A DNA stretch of 64,000 nucleotides from Barnesiella sp. An22 (GTDB lineage Bacteria; Bacteroidota; Bacteroidia; Bacteroidales; Barnesiellaceae): assembly GCF_002159975.1 (NCBI RefSeq), contig NZ_NFJR01000003.1, forward strand, positions 124,001-188,000, read 5' to 3'. Under the pieces are notes generated by a model. It saw only the letters and a program-made list of their open reading frames with translations. It was not told the origin of the DNA and searched no databases. Positions 44,275 through 54,086 of the stretch are shown here, piece after piece (the stretch's first letter is position 1; each line of letters starts with the position of its first letter). The translations under genes were made by a program, and so were the position numbers.

Positions 44275-45471
44275 TTACAATTCGATGTCGCCGTTGAACA
44301 CCTCGTGCCAGGGCAATCCCTGCTTGTTGAGCTGCTCCATGAAGGGATCGGGGTCGAACTCCTCGACGTTGTGAACGCCCGGCATGTTCCACTTGCCGGT
44401 GAGGAACATCATGGCACCGATCATGGCCGGCACACCCGTGGTGTAGCTTACGCCCTGAGCACCGGTCTCGAGATAGGCGGCGTGGTGGCTGCAGTTGTTG
44501 TAGACGTAGTAGGTCAACTCCTTGCCCTCCTTGTCGATACCGCGGATGCGGCAACCAATCGAGGTCTCGCCCGTGTAGTTCTTGCCCAGGTCGCCCGGGT
44601 TGGGCAACACGGCCTTGAGGAACTGGATGGGCACAATCTCCATACCGTTGTACATGATGGGCTCGATGCTGGCCATGCCGATGTCCTGGATAACCCGCAG
44701 GTGCGTGAGGTACTCCTGCCCGAAGGTCATCCAGAAGCGGGCCCGCTTGAGGGTGGGATAGTTTTTCACCAGCGACTCCAGCTCTTCGTGATAGATGAGG
44801 TACGACTCCTTGGGACCGATGTTGGGATAGGTGAGCGGACGGTGAATTTCGTGCGGCTCGGTCTCAATCCACTGGCCGTTCTCGTAATACTTACCCTTTT
44901 GAGTCACCTCGCGGATGTTGATTTCGGGGTTGAAGTTGGTGGCGAAAGCCTTGCCGTGGTTACCGGCGTTGCAGTCGACGATGTCGAGATAGTGCATCTC
45001 CTTGAAGTAGTGCTTGGCGGCATAAGCCGTATAGACGCCGCTCACACCCGGGTCGAAACCGCAACCCAGGATGGCAGTGAGGCCGGCCTGCTCGAAACGC
45101 TCGCGGTAGGCCCATTGCCACTTGTATTCATACTTGGCTTCGTCGAGCGGCTCGTAGTTGGCCGTGTCGAGGTAGTTGACCCCACAGTGCAGACAGGCAT
45201 CCATGATGGTGAGGTCCTGATAAGGCAGAGCCACGTTGATGACAATATCGGGCTTGTGCTTCTTGAACAGAGCCACCAGCTCGTCTACCTTGTCGGCATC
45301 TACCCGGTCGGTCACAATGCGTTTGTCGCCTATGGCCTGGGCAATCGCATCGCATTTAGACTGCGTGCGGCTGGCCAACACAATCTCGGTAAATACATCG
45401 GGGTTCTGCGCCACCTTGTGCGCTACCACCGTTCCAACGCCACCGGCGCCGATAATAAGAACTTTTCCCAT
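44275..45471 (-). CDS. Saccharopine dehydrogenase family protein (carboxynorspermidine synthase-like)
   Basis: A 398-residue oxidoreductase starting MGKVLIIGAGGVGTVVAHKV, an NAD(P) Rossmann motif (GAGGVG). LPYQDLTIMDACLHCGVNYL, GCGFDPGVSGVYTAYA and ETSIGCRIRGIDKEG match the bacterial family that includes carboxynorspermidine dehydrogenase, which serves spermidine synthesis in many Bacteroidales. The first in-frame ATG at 45504 would overlap pdxA, so 45471 is preferred. pdxA lies 25 bases upstream on the same strand, and both genes probably share a transcript. Confidence 0.88.
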   Translation of the reverse strand: MGKVLIIGAGGVGTVVAHKVAQNPDVFTEIVLASRTQSKCDAIAQAIGDKRIVTDRVDADKVDELVALFKKHKPDIVINVALPYQDLTIMDACLHCGVNYLDTANYEPLDEAKYEYKWQWAYRERFEQAGLTAILGCGFDPGVSGVYTAYAAKHYFKEMHYLDIVDCNAGNHGKAFATNFNPEINIREVTQKGKYYENGQWIETEPHEIHRPLTYPNIGPKESYLIYHEELESLVKNYPTLKRARFWMTFGQEYLTHLRVIQDIGMASIEPIMYNGMEIVPIQFLKAVLPNPGDLGKNYTGETSIGCRIRGIDKEGKELTYYVYNNCSHHAAYLETGAQGVSYTTGVPAMIGAMMFLTGKWNMPGVHNVEEFDPDPFMEQLNKQGLPWHEVFNGDIEL

Positions 45472-45496
45472 TATATCTGTTGTTTTTCTTTTTGAA

Positions 45497-46597
45497 TTAT
45501 TCATCCTTGTCGGTGTCGGCCGTCAGGTCGAGCACCTCTTTGTCGCCGCTCTTGTCGAAGTATTGCTTGCGCAGCGGAGCGGCCGAAATCTCCTTGTGGA
45601 ACTGGCGGTTGTGATAGACATCGAGTGCCAGATAGAGGGCATGGCGGAACGACTGCTCGTCGGCCTTGTTCTGCCCGGCAATATCGTAGGCCGTGCCGTG
45701 GTCGGGCGAAGTGCGCACGACGGGCAGCCCCGCCGTAAAGTTCACACCGTCCTCCATAGCCAACGCCTTGAAGGGGGCCAGACCCTGGTCGTGGTACATG
45801 GCCAGTACACCGTCGAACTGCTTGAAGTGGCCCGTCCCGAAGAATCCATCGGCCGGATAGGGACCGAAGCAGAGCATGCCCTTGCCGATAGCCTCCTGAA
45901 TGGCCGGCTTGATGATGTCGTTCTCTTCGCTGCCCAGCAGACCGTCGTCGCCGGCGTGGGGGTTGAGCGAAAGCACGGCAATACGGGGCTTCACCACGCA
46001 GAAATCCTGCTTGAGCGACTGTTCGAATATGCGCAGTTTCTCGAGGATGGCCTCTTTGGTAATGGCCCCGGGCACCTGCGAAATAGGCAGATGCGTAGTG
46101 ACCAGAGCCACCCGCATCACCTCGTTGAGCAGAATCATGAGCGACTTTCTGCCACGACCCAGCCGCTTCTCCAGATACTCGGTATGACCGGGGAAGTCGA
46201 ACTTGTCGGAGTGGATGGCGTGCTTGTTGATAGGTGCCGTCACCAGCACATCTATCGTGCCGGCCTCTACATCGGCGGCAGCCCGTTCGAGGGCAGCATA
46301 GGCAGCCTCGCCGCCTACGGCCGTAGCCTTGCCTATCTCTACCTTCACCTCGTCGTCGACGCAGGTAATGAGGTTTATCTTGTTGTCATCGGCCATCGAG
46401 GCATCGGCCACGATGTTGAAGTTGACGGCCGGTATGTCGAGGGCCTTGCGGTGATAGGCGGCCACCTTGGCCGAACCGTAAACCACCGGTGTACATATCT
46501 CGAGGATGTGCGGGTCGGAGAGGGTCTTGAGAATCACCTCATACCCTACCCCGTTAATATCTCCCTGGGTAATACCCACTTTTATCTTATGTTCCAT
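45497..46597 (-). CDS. pdxA: 4-hydroxythreonine-4-phosphate dehydrogenase
   Basis: A 366-residue enzyme of the deoxyxylulose-dependent vitamin B6 pathway. VGITQGDINGVGYEVILKTL is the N-terminal signature (here with Ile in place of Pro after Asp), VLVTAPINKHAIH and FPGHTEYLEKRLGRG are central blocks, and MYHDQGLAPFK plus VRTSPDHGTAYDIAGQNKAD carry metal- and substrate-binding His and Asp residues. It oxidises 4-phosphohydroxythreonine with NAD. The downstream saccharopine-dehydrogenase-like gene is likely cotranscribed; a terminator lies between rlmN and this gene. Confidence 0.96.
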   Translation of the reverse strand: MEHKIKVGITQGDINGVGYEVILKTLSDPHILEICTPVVYGSAKVAAYHRKALDIPAVNFNIVADASMADDNKINLITCVDDEVKVEIGKATAVGGEAAYAALERAAADVEAGTIDVLVTAPINKHAIHSDKFDFPGHTEYLEKRLGRGRKSLMILLNEVMRVALVTTHLPISQVPGAITKEAILEKLRIFEQSLKQDFCVVKPRIAVLSLNPHAGDDGLLGSEENDIIKPAIQEAIGKGMLCFGPYPADGFFGTGHFKQFDGVLAMYHDQGLAPFKALAMEDGVNFTAGLPVVRTSPDHGTAYDIAGQNKADEQSFRHALYLALDVYHNRQFHKEISAAPLRKQYFDKSGDKEVLDLTADTDKDE

Positions 46598-46652
46598 ATA
46601 TGCTTTTTTTTGACTTTCTTACTGGACCGCAGAAAAAAATTTCGGCCCACTA

Positions 46653-46690
46653 AGATAAGAAAAATCCCCGATATACATCGCTGCCGGGGA
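46653..46690 (-). terminator. Terminator of rlmN
   Basis: TCCCCG and CGGGGA form a 6 bp stem with a 14-base loop; on the minus strand TTTTTC follows directly. It separates rlmN from pdxA. Confidence 0.65.
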
Positions 46691-46710
46691 CTACTTTTAC
46701 ACCTCGGCCC

Positions 46711-47736
46711 CTATTTGCGCTCTTTCTCGGCTGTCGAGAGCATGCCGCAGGCGGCAAATATGTCCTCTCCGCGCGAAGCCCGTATGGTGGCTGTCACACC
46801 GTGCTGGTTGAGGCGGTCGCGGAAGGCCTCCATCGACCGGGCATCGGAGCTCTTGAGGTTCACCCCCGGGATGGCGTGGAAGCGGATGAGGTTCACCCGG
46901 CAGTCGAGCCCCTTGAGCAGACGGGCCAGCGCATCGGCATGCACCAGGTCGTCGTTGAATCCGTTGAAGAGGATATACTCGAACGAGAGACGCCGCTGGT
47001 GCGAGAAATCGTACCGACGCAGCAGGGCCAGAATGTCGTTCATGTGGAAGGCCTTCTCTACGGGCATAATCTGCAGACGCTCATCGGGATAAGGCGAGTG
47101 CAGACTCACGGCCAGGTGGCAGTGGCTCTCGTCGAGGAAACGACGTATGCCGGTCAGGTGACCGATGGTCGAGACGGTGATGCGCTTGGGACTCCAGGCA
47201 AAACCCCACTCGGAGGTAAGAATCGTGAGGGCCTTCATCACCTCGTCGAGGTTGTCGAAGGGTTCGCCCATGCCCATAAACACCAGATTGGTGAGCTTGT
47301 CGCTATGCTCGACCGAGAGTATCTGGTTGATAATCTCGGTGGCCGTAAGGCTGCGCTTGAACCCCTGCTTGCCGGTCATGCAGAAGCTGCAGTTCATCTT
47401 GCACCCAACTTGCGACGACACGCACAGGGTGGCCCGGTCGCGGTCGGGTATGTAGACGGTCTCGACAAAGTCGTTGTCGCCCACACGGAACAGGTATTTG
47501 ACCGTGCCGTCGACCGACCGTTGCGACTGCATGGGCTCGGAGCGCCCCACGTCGTAGCGCTGCGACAGCTGCTCGCGGTGGCGCAGCGAGAGGTTTGTCA
47601 TCTCCGACAGGTCGCACACCCGCTTTTCGTAGAGCCACGAGGCCATCTGCCTGGCGGCAAAACGGGGCATCCCCGCCTCGGCCACCACGGCCTGCAACTC
47701 CTCCCAGGTTTTTCCCAACAAATGTTCTTTTTCCAT
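46711..47736 (-). CDS. rlmN: 23S rRNA (adenine2503-C2)-methyltransferase
   Basis: A 341-residue radical SAM enzyme. SSQVGCKMNCSFCMTGKQG has the CxxxCxxC iron-sulfur motif, followed by NLVFMGMGEPFDN, and LAVSLHSPYPDERLQIMP; a C-terminal cysteine in FAACGM is the second methyl-carrying residue. It methylates A2503 of 23S rRNA and A37 of some tRNAs. It has a terminator-like hairpin on each side, so it is probably its own unit. Confidence 0.97.
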   Translation of the reverse strand: MEKEHLLGKTWEELQAVVAEAGMPRFAARQMASWLYEKRVCDLSEMTNLSLRHREQLSQRYDVGRSEPMQSQRSVDGTVKYLFRVGDNDFVETVYIPDRDRATLCVSSQVGCKMNCSFCMTGKQGFKRSLTATEIINQILSVEHSDKLTNLVFMGMGEPFDNLDEVMKALTILTSEWGFAWSPKRITVSTIGHLTGIRRFLDESHCHLAVSLHSPYPDERLQIMPVEKAFHMNDILALLRRYDFSHQRRLSFEYILFNGFNDDLVHADALARLLKGLDCRVNLIRFHAIPGVNLKSSDARSMEAFRDRLNQHGVTATIRASRGEDIFAACGMLSTAEKERK

Positions 47737-47764
47737 AAACCTCGATTGGTTGTGTGATACAAAT

Positions 47765-47810
47765 ACAGAGTGCGTGTATCGAGCCCTTTGCTACGATATA
47801 CGCACTCTGT
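47765..47810 (-). terminator. Terminator of the PpiD-like gene
   Basis: ACAGAGTGCGT-TATCG and its complement form a 16 bp stem with one mismatch and a 12-base loop, 31 bases past the stop; the T-run is weak. Confidence 0.7.
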
Positions 47811-47841
47811 GTGTGGTCTTATATCGAACGATTCGTCTCGA

Positions 47842-49938
47842 TTAGAAGAAACGGATCATCGTGTTTTCGATGTCGGCTTTATCGCGGAGCACCTCCATCA
47901 ACCGGCTGTTGATCAGGTAGGTGTAGTTCTGCTGCAACTTGCGGGCCTCGTTCTGTGCATCGAAGGGTTGTTCCGAAACCGTCTTGTCGGTAACGGTAAA
48001 TACATACACGCCTCTTACACCTTTCACGGGACCTACGAGCTTACCGTTCTCGGCCGTGGGAGCCAGAGCGCTCAATACCGGTTCGTAACCTACACCGGCA
48101 ATCGAGGGCGACGAGAACGACACGAACTTGGCGCTGTCGACCTGGGATTTCATAGCCTCGGCATAACCGGCCAGCGTGGTGATGTTCTTGGCCTTGAGGT
48201 CGGCAATCATCTTCTCGGCCTTCTTGTCGTTGCGAATCTGGATGGAAAGCATGTCTTTCACCTGATCGAGCGGAGCATAACCCTCTTTGGTTACGTGGTC
48301 GAGAGCGGCTACGACAAACGCATTGTCGAGCGTAAAGATTTCGGACACGGCACCTTTGTCGGCATTGAAGGCCCAGCGGATAGCCTGACGGGCATCGTTG
48401 AGACCGGGCAGCGAGTAATCCTCGGCACTGCACTCATAGCTGTTGACCGTGTAGCCGGCCTCTTTGGCAGCGGCGTCGAACTTCTCGGCCGTATTGTTGG
48501 TAGCGCTGTACGACGACAGTTGGTTGTAGAGAGCCGTGTGCGTCTCGGTGCTGGGGTTCACGGCCAGTACGTAAGCGGCCACTTTGGCTTTCTTCACGGG
48601 AGCGGTGCGCGACAAGATTTGAACAATGTGCTCACCACCCAGGCTTTCGGCCTTGAAATAGCCGTTACCGGCCTCGCCGAATACTTTGTTGATGAAGGGA
48701 CGACCTACGCTGACAGCCATCTCCTCGGTCAGCCAGATTTCGTCGTTGCCGTTGAACTTGGGCGAAAGCTCGGCAAAGCTGCCACCGTTGTTCAGTACGT
48801 TGAGCACGCTATCGATTTGGGTCGAACGGGGTTGGAACGAAAGCAGACGCACCTTGATCGAGTCGGGGGCTACCTTGGTATCCATGAGACGATACATCGT
48901 ATAGGTGTCGTTCTCAAACTCGAGCGGCGACGATTCGCCTACGGCAGCCGTCTGGGCAAACTGTTTCATCTTCTCGGGCATGGACGAAACGGCTACGAAA
49001 CAATCGTCGTAAGCCTCGTCGGAGTTATTGGCAACGAAAGCAGCCACGTCGTTGGTCGTGGCGAATACGTTCTTGTTCATCTCTACCTTCTCCTTAGCCT
49101 TGGCATAGTCGTCCTGGCTGGGCACGATATTTACCGTGATGTATTTGATACCACGGCGCTCGGGCATCTTGTAGAGCTCTTTCACCTTGTTGTACTCGGC
49201 CTTGAGTTCGCTGTCGCTGATGGCGATAGTCGAGTCGGCAATTGCGGTATAGGGTTCCAGCGCATAGGCGATGTTGGCCGAAGTCTTACCCTCGGCATAC
49301 GAGTTCTCGAGATCGAGCTTGTTGGGCATGATGGCGCGGTTCAGCAGGTTGGCAAACTTCTGGATGGCGCGATCCTCTTTCACCTGTTTCTCGAGACGGA
49401 GCCACATTTGACGCTGGGGCTCGATTTGGGCCAGTTGCTCGGGCGTGGTGTAGCCGTGAGCCTCGGGGTCGAGAATCACCTGCATGAAGTTGAGCAGACC
49501 TTGACGGTCGAACACTCCGGTTTGGGGATTGGTGAAATACTGACGTACCATCGGCGAGATGTTGTCGCCGGTCAGCAGGTCGGCCAACTCCTCTTTGCTC
49601 ACTACGATACCCAGTTCGTCGAGCTCTTCGTTGAGCAATATTTCGTTTACCATTTGGTCATAAACCTCCTGGTTGATACGCGATACATATCCTTCGGGCA
49701 AAGACATTCCGCGTTGAGCATACATCTGTTGCAGCTCGTCGGTACGAACCTTTACGCGCTCCTGAAATTCTTCGACTCCGATATTGGTCCCGTTCACGAC
49801 GGCGACTTTGCTTTGATTCATGGCGTAGAAGGTATGCCCCGAATTGAGGAAGTCCCCTACGATAAAAGCGAGCAAGGCGACTCCGATGATTACCACGAGC
49901 AAACCTGCTTTACTTCTGATTTTGTTTAACGTAGCCAT
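47842..49938 (-). CDS. PpiD/SurA-like peptidyl-prolyl isomerase, membrane anchored
   Basis: A 698-residue foldase. An N-terminal helix (GLLVVIIGVALLAFIVGDFL) anchors it, followed by a SurA/PpiD N-terminal chaperone region (NGTNIGVEEFQERVKVRTDE, NEILLNEELDELGIVVSKEE) and a parvulin-type isomerase region in the middle (APDSIKVRLLSFQPRS, GNDEIWLTEEM). It helps proteins fold after they leave SecYEG. The C-terminal half has a further helical part. It is downstream of a CNNM/CorC-family gene and lptC, all on the minus strand. Confidence 0.92.
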   Translation of the reverse strand: MATLNKIRSKAGLLVVIIGVALLAFIVGDFLNSGHTFYAMNQSKVAVVNGTNIGVEEFQERVKVRTDELQQMYAQRGMSLPEGYVSRINQEVYDQMVNEILLNEELDELGIVVSKEELADLLTGDNISPMVRQYFTNPQTGVFDRQGLLNFMQVILDPEAHGYTTPEQLAQIEPQRQMWLRLEKQVKEDRAIQKFANLLNRAIMPNKLDLENSYAEGKTSANIAYALEPYTAIADSTIAISDSELKAEYNKVKELYKMPERRGIKYITVNIVPSQDDYAKAKEKVEMNKNVFATTNDVAAFVANNSDEAYDDCFVAVSSMPEKMKQFAQTAAVGESSPLEFENDTYTMYRLMDTKVAPDSIKVRLLSFQPRSTQIDSVLNVLNNGGSFAELSPKFNGNDEIWLTEEMAVSVGRPFINKVFGEAGNGYFKAESLGGEHIVQILSRTAPVKKAKVAAYVLAVNPSTETHTALYNQLSSYSATNNTAEKFDAAAKEAGYTVNSYECSAEDYSLPGLNDARQAIRWAFNADKGAVSEIFTLDNAFVVAALDHVTKEGYAPLDQVKDMLSIQIRNDKKAEKMIADLKAKNITTLAGYAEAMKSQVDSAKFVSFSSPSIAGVGYEPVLSALAPTAENGKLVGPVKGVRGVYVFTVTDKTVSEQPFDAQNEARKLQQNYTYLINSRLMEVLRDKADIENTMIRFF

Positions 49939-50057
49939 TTGTTACTTTGTATGAATTTTAGTTTTATATTTTATTATTTTTTTATCCTCTTTTACTAAGG
50001 GCACGAAGATACAAAAATTTGAATTTATCTCGGCACAGAATAACTAAAAAAAATATC

Positions 50058-51314
50058 TTATTTCTCTATTTTCATGCGCACAAGCTCTATTTTCGTAGCC
50101 TTGCGACGTAAAATCGTAAACCGATAGTTCTTAATCTCTACCGTCTCGCCCAGGCGGGGCAGGGTCTGGTAGTGGTACAGAATGTAACCGGCCACGGTCT
50201 GGTAGTCGTCCGACTCGGGGATGTCGAGCCCGAACTCTTCGTTGATGCGCCCGATCTCCATGCGGCCCGAGAACTCATACTCGTCCTCGCCCACCCGACG
50301 GGCCACGAGGTTCTGCGTGTCGTGCTCGTCCTCGATGTCGCCGAAAATCTCCTCTACCAGGTCTTCGAGAGTCACCAGTCCGGCCGTACCGCCAAACTCG
50401 TCGACCACGATGGCCAGGCTCTTCTTCTGCTGCATGAGGTTGCGCATCAGCTTGTTGGCCAGCATGCTCTCGGGGGCAAAGACCGCCGGGCGAATGCTCT
50501 TGCGCCAATCGTCGTGCTGGCGGAACATCTCCGACGAGTGTATGTAACCCAGTATGTTGTCGATATTCTCGCGATAGACCACCACCTTCGAGATACCCGT
50601 ACTCACAAAGGTGTGGAGCAGCTCCTCGTCGGTCACCTCGTCGATGTCGACCGCCACAAGCTCGGTGCGGGGTATCATGCAGTCGCGCAGGTGCACGTTC
50701 GAGAAGTCGAGGGCATTCTGGAATATCTTCATCTCGGGCTCTACGGGAGCCTTCGAGTCGCTCTCGTCGATACTCTTCTGGATAAACGAATCGAGCTCGA
50801 TCTTACTCATCAGCGTGTTGGTGTGGTGGGCTATCCGCACCCCGGCCATACGCATCACCCCTTTCGAAACCATCGAGGTGAATTTGGAGATGGGATAGAG
50901 AATCACATAGATGAGCCACACGAGCGGGGCAAAGAACCGCATCGTGGCGTTGGGATCGACCCGGAAGATGGTCTTGGGCATGAACTCGCCCACAAACAGA
51001 ATGAGCAGCGTGGAGATAAGGGTCTGCATGAGCACCACAAAAGCCTCCTGGTTCCACACCAGCGCGATGACCGGCTCGAGCAGGGCGGCCATGCCCATAC
51101 CGTAGATGACCAGCGCGATGTTGTTGCCCACCAGCATGGTCGAGATAAACTGCTCTTCATTGCCATAGAAGAGGCTCAGTATCTTCGACAGCAGCCCCTT
51201 CTGTTTCATATCCAACTCGGCCCGTACCTTGTTCGACGACACGAAGGCAATCTCCATACCCGAGAAGAAGGCCGAGAAGAGCAACGCTATGATAATGATT
51301 ACAACCCAATTCAT
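50058..51314 (-). CDS. CNNM/CorC (hemolysin) family protein, GldE-like
   Basis: A 418-residue membrane protein. The DUF21/CNNM part (FFSGMEIAFVSSNKVRAELD, MLVGNNIALVIYGM, GEFMPKTIFR) holds three to four helices and is followed by a CBS pair (MIPRTELVAVDIDE, LAIVVDEFGGTAGLVTLED) and a CorC/HlyC domain at the end. Family members handle magnesium or cobalt; in Bacteroidetes a close type is the gliding protein GldE. It overlaps lptC by 4 bases, so translation is coupled to it. Confidence 0.92.
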   Translation of the reverse strand: MNWVVIIIIALLFSAFFSGMEIAFVSSNKVRAELDMKQKGLLSKILSLFYGNEEQFISTMLVGNNIALVIYGMGMAALLEPVIALVWNQEAFVVLMQTLISTLLILFVGEFMPKTIFRVDPNATMRFFAPLVWLIYVILYPISKFTSMVSKGVMRMAGVRIAHHTNTLMSKIELDSFIQKSIDESDSKAPVEPEMKIFQNALDFSNVHLRDCMIPRTELVAVDIDEVTDEELLHTFVSTGISKVVVYRENIDNILGYIHSSEMFRQHDDWRKSIRPAVFAPESMLANKLMRNLMQQKKSLAIVVDEFGGTAGLVTLEDLVEEIFGDIEDEHDTQNLVARRVGEDEYEFSGRMEIGRINEEFGLDIPESDDYQTVAGYILYHYQTLPRLGETVEIKNYRFTILRRKATKIELVRMKIEK

Positions 51315-51982
51315 GATTTCTTCATTTGTTTGGCACGCACGGCCGGTACAGGCCGCGGCTTCACGCTATCGGTCCGTGTCGAATCGGCAGCAACCGTGTC
51401 GCGCTTGATGGGGAAGATGCCGCTCGTGCGGCGTATGCGATAGCGGGTCATCTGCTCGTTCGAGTTGAATCCGTAGCCCTCGATTACCTCGTCGGGGGTC
51501 TCGATGTGGATAAACGAGTCGGAGTAGATTTCGCGCTTGCGCTGGTCCCAGAATATCTGCGAGGTGAGGAACACCTCCTGCTTGGTGTTTTCGATGCGTA
51601 CGTTCTTGTCGAGACGCCACAACTGCTGATTCTTGAAATAGGTGGCCGTGTCGCCCTGGATGAGGGCCTCGGTGGCGAATACCGAGTCGAACTTCTCGAC
51701 ATACAACCCCTTCGGGAAAAACCAGTAGGGCTCCTTGGCATTCTCGTAGATGAGCCACTCGGGGGCCTTGATGCGGTAGCGGGTAATCCCCGAGTCGGAG
51801 ATGAGCGTCTCTACGCCGAGCGTGCGCAACGTGGGCACCTCCGAGACGTCGTCAAAGCCCTCGACTACCTCGTTTTTCGAGCCCGAGCAGGCACACCACA
51901 ACAAGGGGAAAGCCACAAAACACACGAGCCCCCAGCGCGAAACGCGCAGAAACCACCGGTCGCTGTTCTTGTTTGTTGTCAT
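51311..51982 (-). CDS. lptC: LPS export protein LptC
   Basis: A 223-residue periplasmic protein. The start at 51982 (MTTNKNSDRW) gives a hydrophobic segment ending LLWCACSG, a possible lipobox. The beta-jellyroll body is visible in KAPEWLIYENAKEPYWFFPKG, NQQLWRLDKNVRIENTKQ and IYSDSFIHIETPDEVIEGYG, typical of LptC in Bacteroidetes. It passes LPS from the LptB2FG transporter to LptA. The ORF could extend 55 codons upstream but that part has no protein-like features. The downstream CNNM gene overlaps it by 4 bases. Confidence 0.9.
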   Translation of the reverse strand: MTTNKNSDRWFLRVSRWGLVCFVAFPLLWCACSGSKNEVVEGFDDVSEVPTLRTLGVETLISDSGITRYRIKAPEWLIYENAKEPYWFFPKGLYVEKFDSVFATEALIQGDTATYFKNQQLWRLDKNVRIENTKQEVFLTSQIFWDQRKREIYSDSFIHIETPDEVIEGYGFNSNEQMTRYRIRRTSGIFPIKRDTVAADSTRTDSVKPRPVPAVRAKQMKKS

Positions 51983-52105
51983 TCTACTGAAACTATGTCG
52001 CAAAATTATAAATAGTTGCAGGGCACTCCAAATATTCCTGCAAAAATTATGCCTCTCACCAGGGCTCCCGGGGCTACCCCGCCTCGCCCCACCCTGCCGG
52101 GCCGA

Positions 52106-52145
52106 GACAAAAAGAAGGGTCGCACCCCGTAGGGAACGACCCTTC
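52106..52145 (-). terminator. Terminator of the C10 protease gene
   Basis: GAAGGGTCG and CGACCCTTC form a 9 bp perfect stem, with an inner CCC/GGG pair; on the minus strand TTTTTGT follows. Confidence 0.8.
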
Positions 52146-52167
52146 ATATCACTATGGTCAATGTTTT

Positions 52168-53835
52168 TTATTTCACGATGAATGCCTTGTTCACCACGCC
52201 TTGAGCCGTCGAATATTGCAGCATGTAGCTACCACGCGAGAGACCCGACACGTCGATGGTCGTGAGGGTATCGCTCACCTGGCCGCGCAACAGTTGCGTG
52301 CCGGCTACGCTGTAAACCACATATCGCCCCTCGGCCTCGGGAGTCTCCAGGTTGAGCACATCGTCGGCAGGCACAGGATAGAGTTTCACACCCTCGGCCA
52401 ATACCTCGTCGATACCCGAACCCGACGTGTAGAGTTGCAGGTCGAACTTCTTCTCATACGAGTTACCGCTCGAAGCATTGATAGCCTTGATATATACCGT
52501 TTTGTGGATAGCCTTGTCTTCAATCAGTTTCGTCGTGTAGAGCTTGCCGTCGCGCACTTCGTAGCTGGCCTCGGCATAACCGCCGCCAAACAGCTGCTGA
52601 CCTTTCAACTCAAAAGTATACTGGGCATCTACCATATCACTGTATACCGTTACATCGGCTACCGGGGTACCGGCAGGGGTACCGATGGCTACACGGGTGG
52701 TGCTCAAGCGGATGTCATACGGAGTCTCCGACAAAGGAGCCACGCCTACTACGGCACGATGGTTGTCGGGATACGAACCTTGAATATCGTCGCCCAGGTT
52801 ATTGAGGGTAAAATAGCCGTTGTTCTGGCCGCCCCAGCCCCAGTTGATGTGATACTGGTTGAAGCCGTCCCAACCGTCGAGGTTGAAGCAGTGCCCTACG
52901 TTGTTGCCTTGGTTACCGGCATAGATTACGCAGCGGCCACGTCTCAACTCGTTTCGCAGCAATTCATGCCAGGCGTCATCGCCACCCTGATAACGGTCAC
53001 GGCTGTAACATACGCAGGTTTCGGGGAAACCATAATAGGTCTTGAAGTAACCGGGAATGTTATCGGTAATGGCACCCGACCCCTCGGCGCTATACTCCAT
53101 GTCGATGAGTACACCGCAGTGGTAGAGCAGACGAGCCACCTCGTCGTAGTTGTTGGCACCCGAGAGAATGGCATCCCAATCGTAGTCGGGCTCGTTATCG
53201 AAGTTCACACTCAATACCGTACCGGCCTGATTCGAATAGTACGATTTCGTTCCCGTACCACGCAGGGGATAACGTATAACCGAGAGTGCCTGACCCATGG
53301 CCACAGCCACACAACCTACATAGGCACGGCCACCGGGACCACCCGTTGCAGCCGGGCAATAGGCGTTATAAGGTACACCCTGGTTCCAGGTTACCTGCAC
53401 CAACGGCTCGATGCGGTCTTCGGTAGCGCGAGTCACTACATCGCCTGCCCAGCGGAAATGACGTTGCAGAGCGGGCGACTTGCGCGCCAACTTAATCTGA
53501 TCGGTATAATCTTTCAACCAGCTTTGTATCCAGGCAGGCTGACCGTCCGACACATACTCACTGTCAAACGAATAGCCCAGCAACGGGTCTACCGTATCTT
53601 CAGCCGAAATCAAAGCCCATCCCCCTTTTTCAAAACGTACGATGTAGTACATGGGAACACCCTCTTGCGAAACGGTTTCTACTGTGGCATTTCCGCCTTT
53701 GAACGACGAGCCGCCACGCACGGTTAACAACTTGGTTGCGGTATCTACCGCGGTCTTCTCAGACACTACTGCTGCAAAACTTCCTCCAGCAAACGAGAAG
53801 AGCAGCATTACGAAAGCTAATAATCTATATTTCAT
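52168..53835 (-). CDS. Secreted C10 family cysteine protease with sorting domain
   Basis: A 555-residue protease of the streptopain (SpeB)/PrtT family. It has a signal peptide (cut after FAA), a propeptide of about 110 residues, and the mature catalytic domain: Cys175 in AYVGCVAVAMGQ, His315 in VGHCFNLDGWDG, then YHINWGWGGQNNGYF with the Trp-rich loop. A C-terminal sorting domain of the T9SS type follows (LYPVPADDVLNLE, LSRGSYMLQYSTA, NKAFIVK). It is exported and probably surface-bound, and may act on host or bacterial proteins. It has its own promoter and terminator. Confidence 0.92.
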   Translation of the reverse strand: MKYRLLAFVMLLFSFAGGSFAAVVSEKTAVDTATKLLTVRGGSSFKGGNATVETVSQEGVPMYYIVRFEKGGWALISAEDTVDPLLGYSFDSEYVSDGQPAWIQSWLKDYTDQIKLARKSPALQRHFRWAGDVVTRATEDRIEPLVQVTWNQGVPYNAYCPAATGGPGGRAYVGCVAVAMGQALSVIRYPLRGTGTKSYYSNQAGTVLSVNFDNEPDYDWDAILSGANNYDEVARLLYHCGVLIDMEYSAEGSGAITDNIPGYFKTYYGFPETCVCYSRDRYQGGDDAWHELLRNELRRGRCVIYAGNQGNNVGHCFNLDGWDGFNQYHINWGWGGQNNGYFTLNNLGDDIQGSYPDNHRAVVGVAPLSETPYDIRLSTTRVAIGTPAGTPVADVTVYSDMVDAQYTFELKGQQLFGGGYAEASYEVRDGKLYTTKLIEDKAIHKTVYIKAINASSGNSYEKKFDLQLYTSGSGIDEVLAEGVKLYPVPADDVLNLETPEAEGRYVVYSVAGTQLLRGQVSDTLTTIDVSGLSRGSYMLQYSTAQGVVNKAFIVK

Positions 53836-53882
53836 AATCGGTTTTTGGTTTCGTTTTACAGATACACCATTTTAATGACTGA

Positions 53883-53914
53883 CAAAAATAGATAATTCGA
53901 ATGTATTCTGCAAC
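53883..53914 (-). promoter_or_regulatory. Promoter of the C10 protease gene
   Basis: Minus strand GTTG, 20 bases, then TATTTTTG; exact -7 match and one mismatch at -33, 48 bases before the start. Confidence 0.65.
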
Positions 53915-54013
53915 AATTTAACATTCTCTATGTTTTTAAACATACAAAATGATGTTTTCCCCTACTCTTTTCTATCAAAAAAGAGTCAAACGAGCAAAAA
54001 AATAGAGACCTGA

Positions 54014-54054
54014 GGTAAAAAAACAGGCCGATACCTCGCGGGTACCAGCCTGTT
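54014..54054 (-). terminator. Terminator of the SusCD operon
   Basis: AACAGGC and GCCTGTT with an inner TACC/GGTA pair; on the minus strand TTTTTTT follows the stem. A strong intrinsic terminator. Confidence 0.85.
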
Positions 54055-54086
54055 CCATATAAAGATATCAATATCAATCTAGCTGA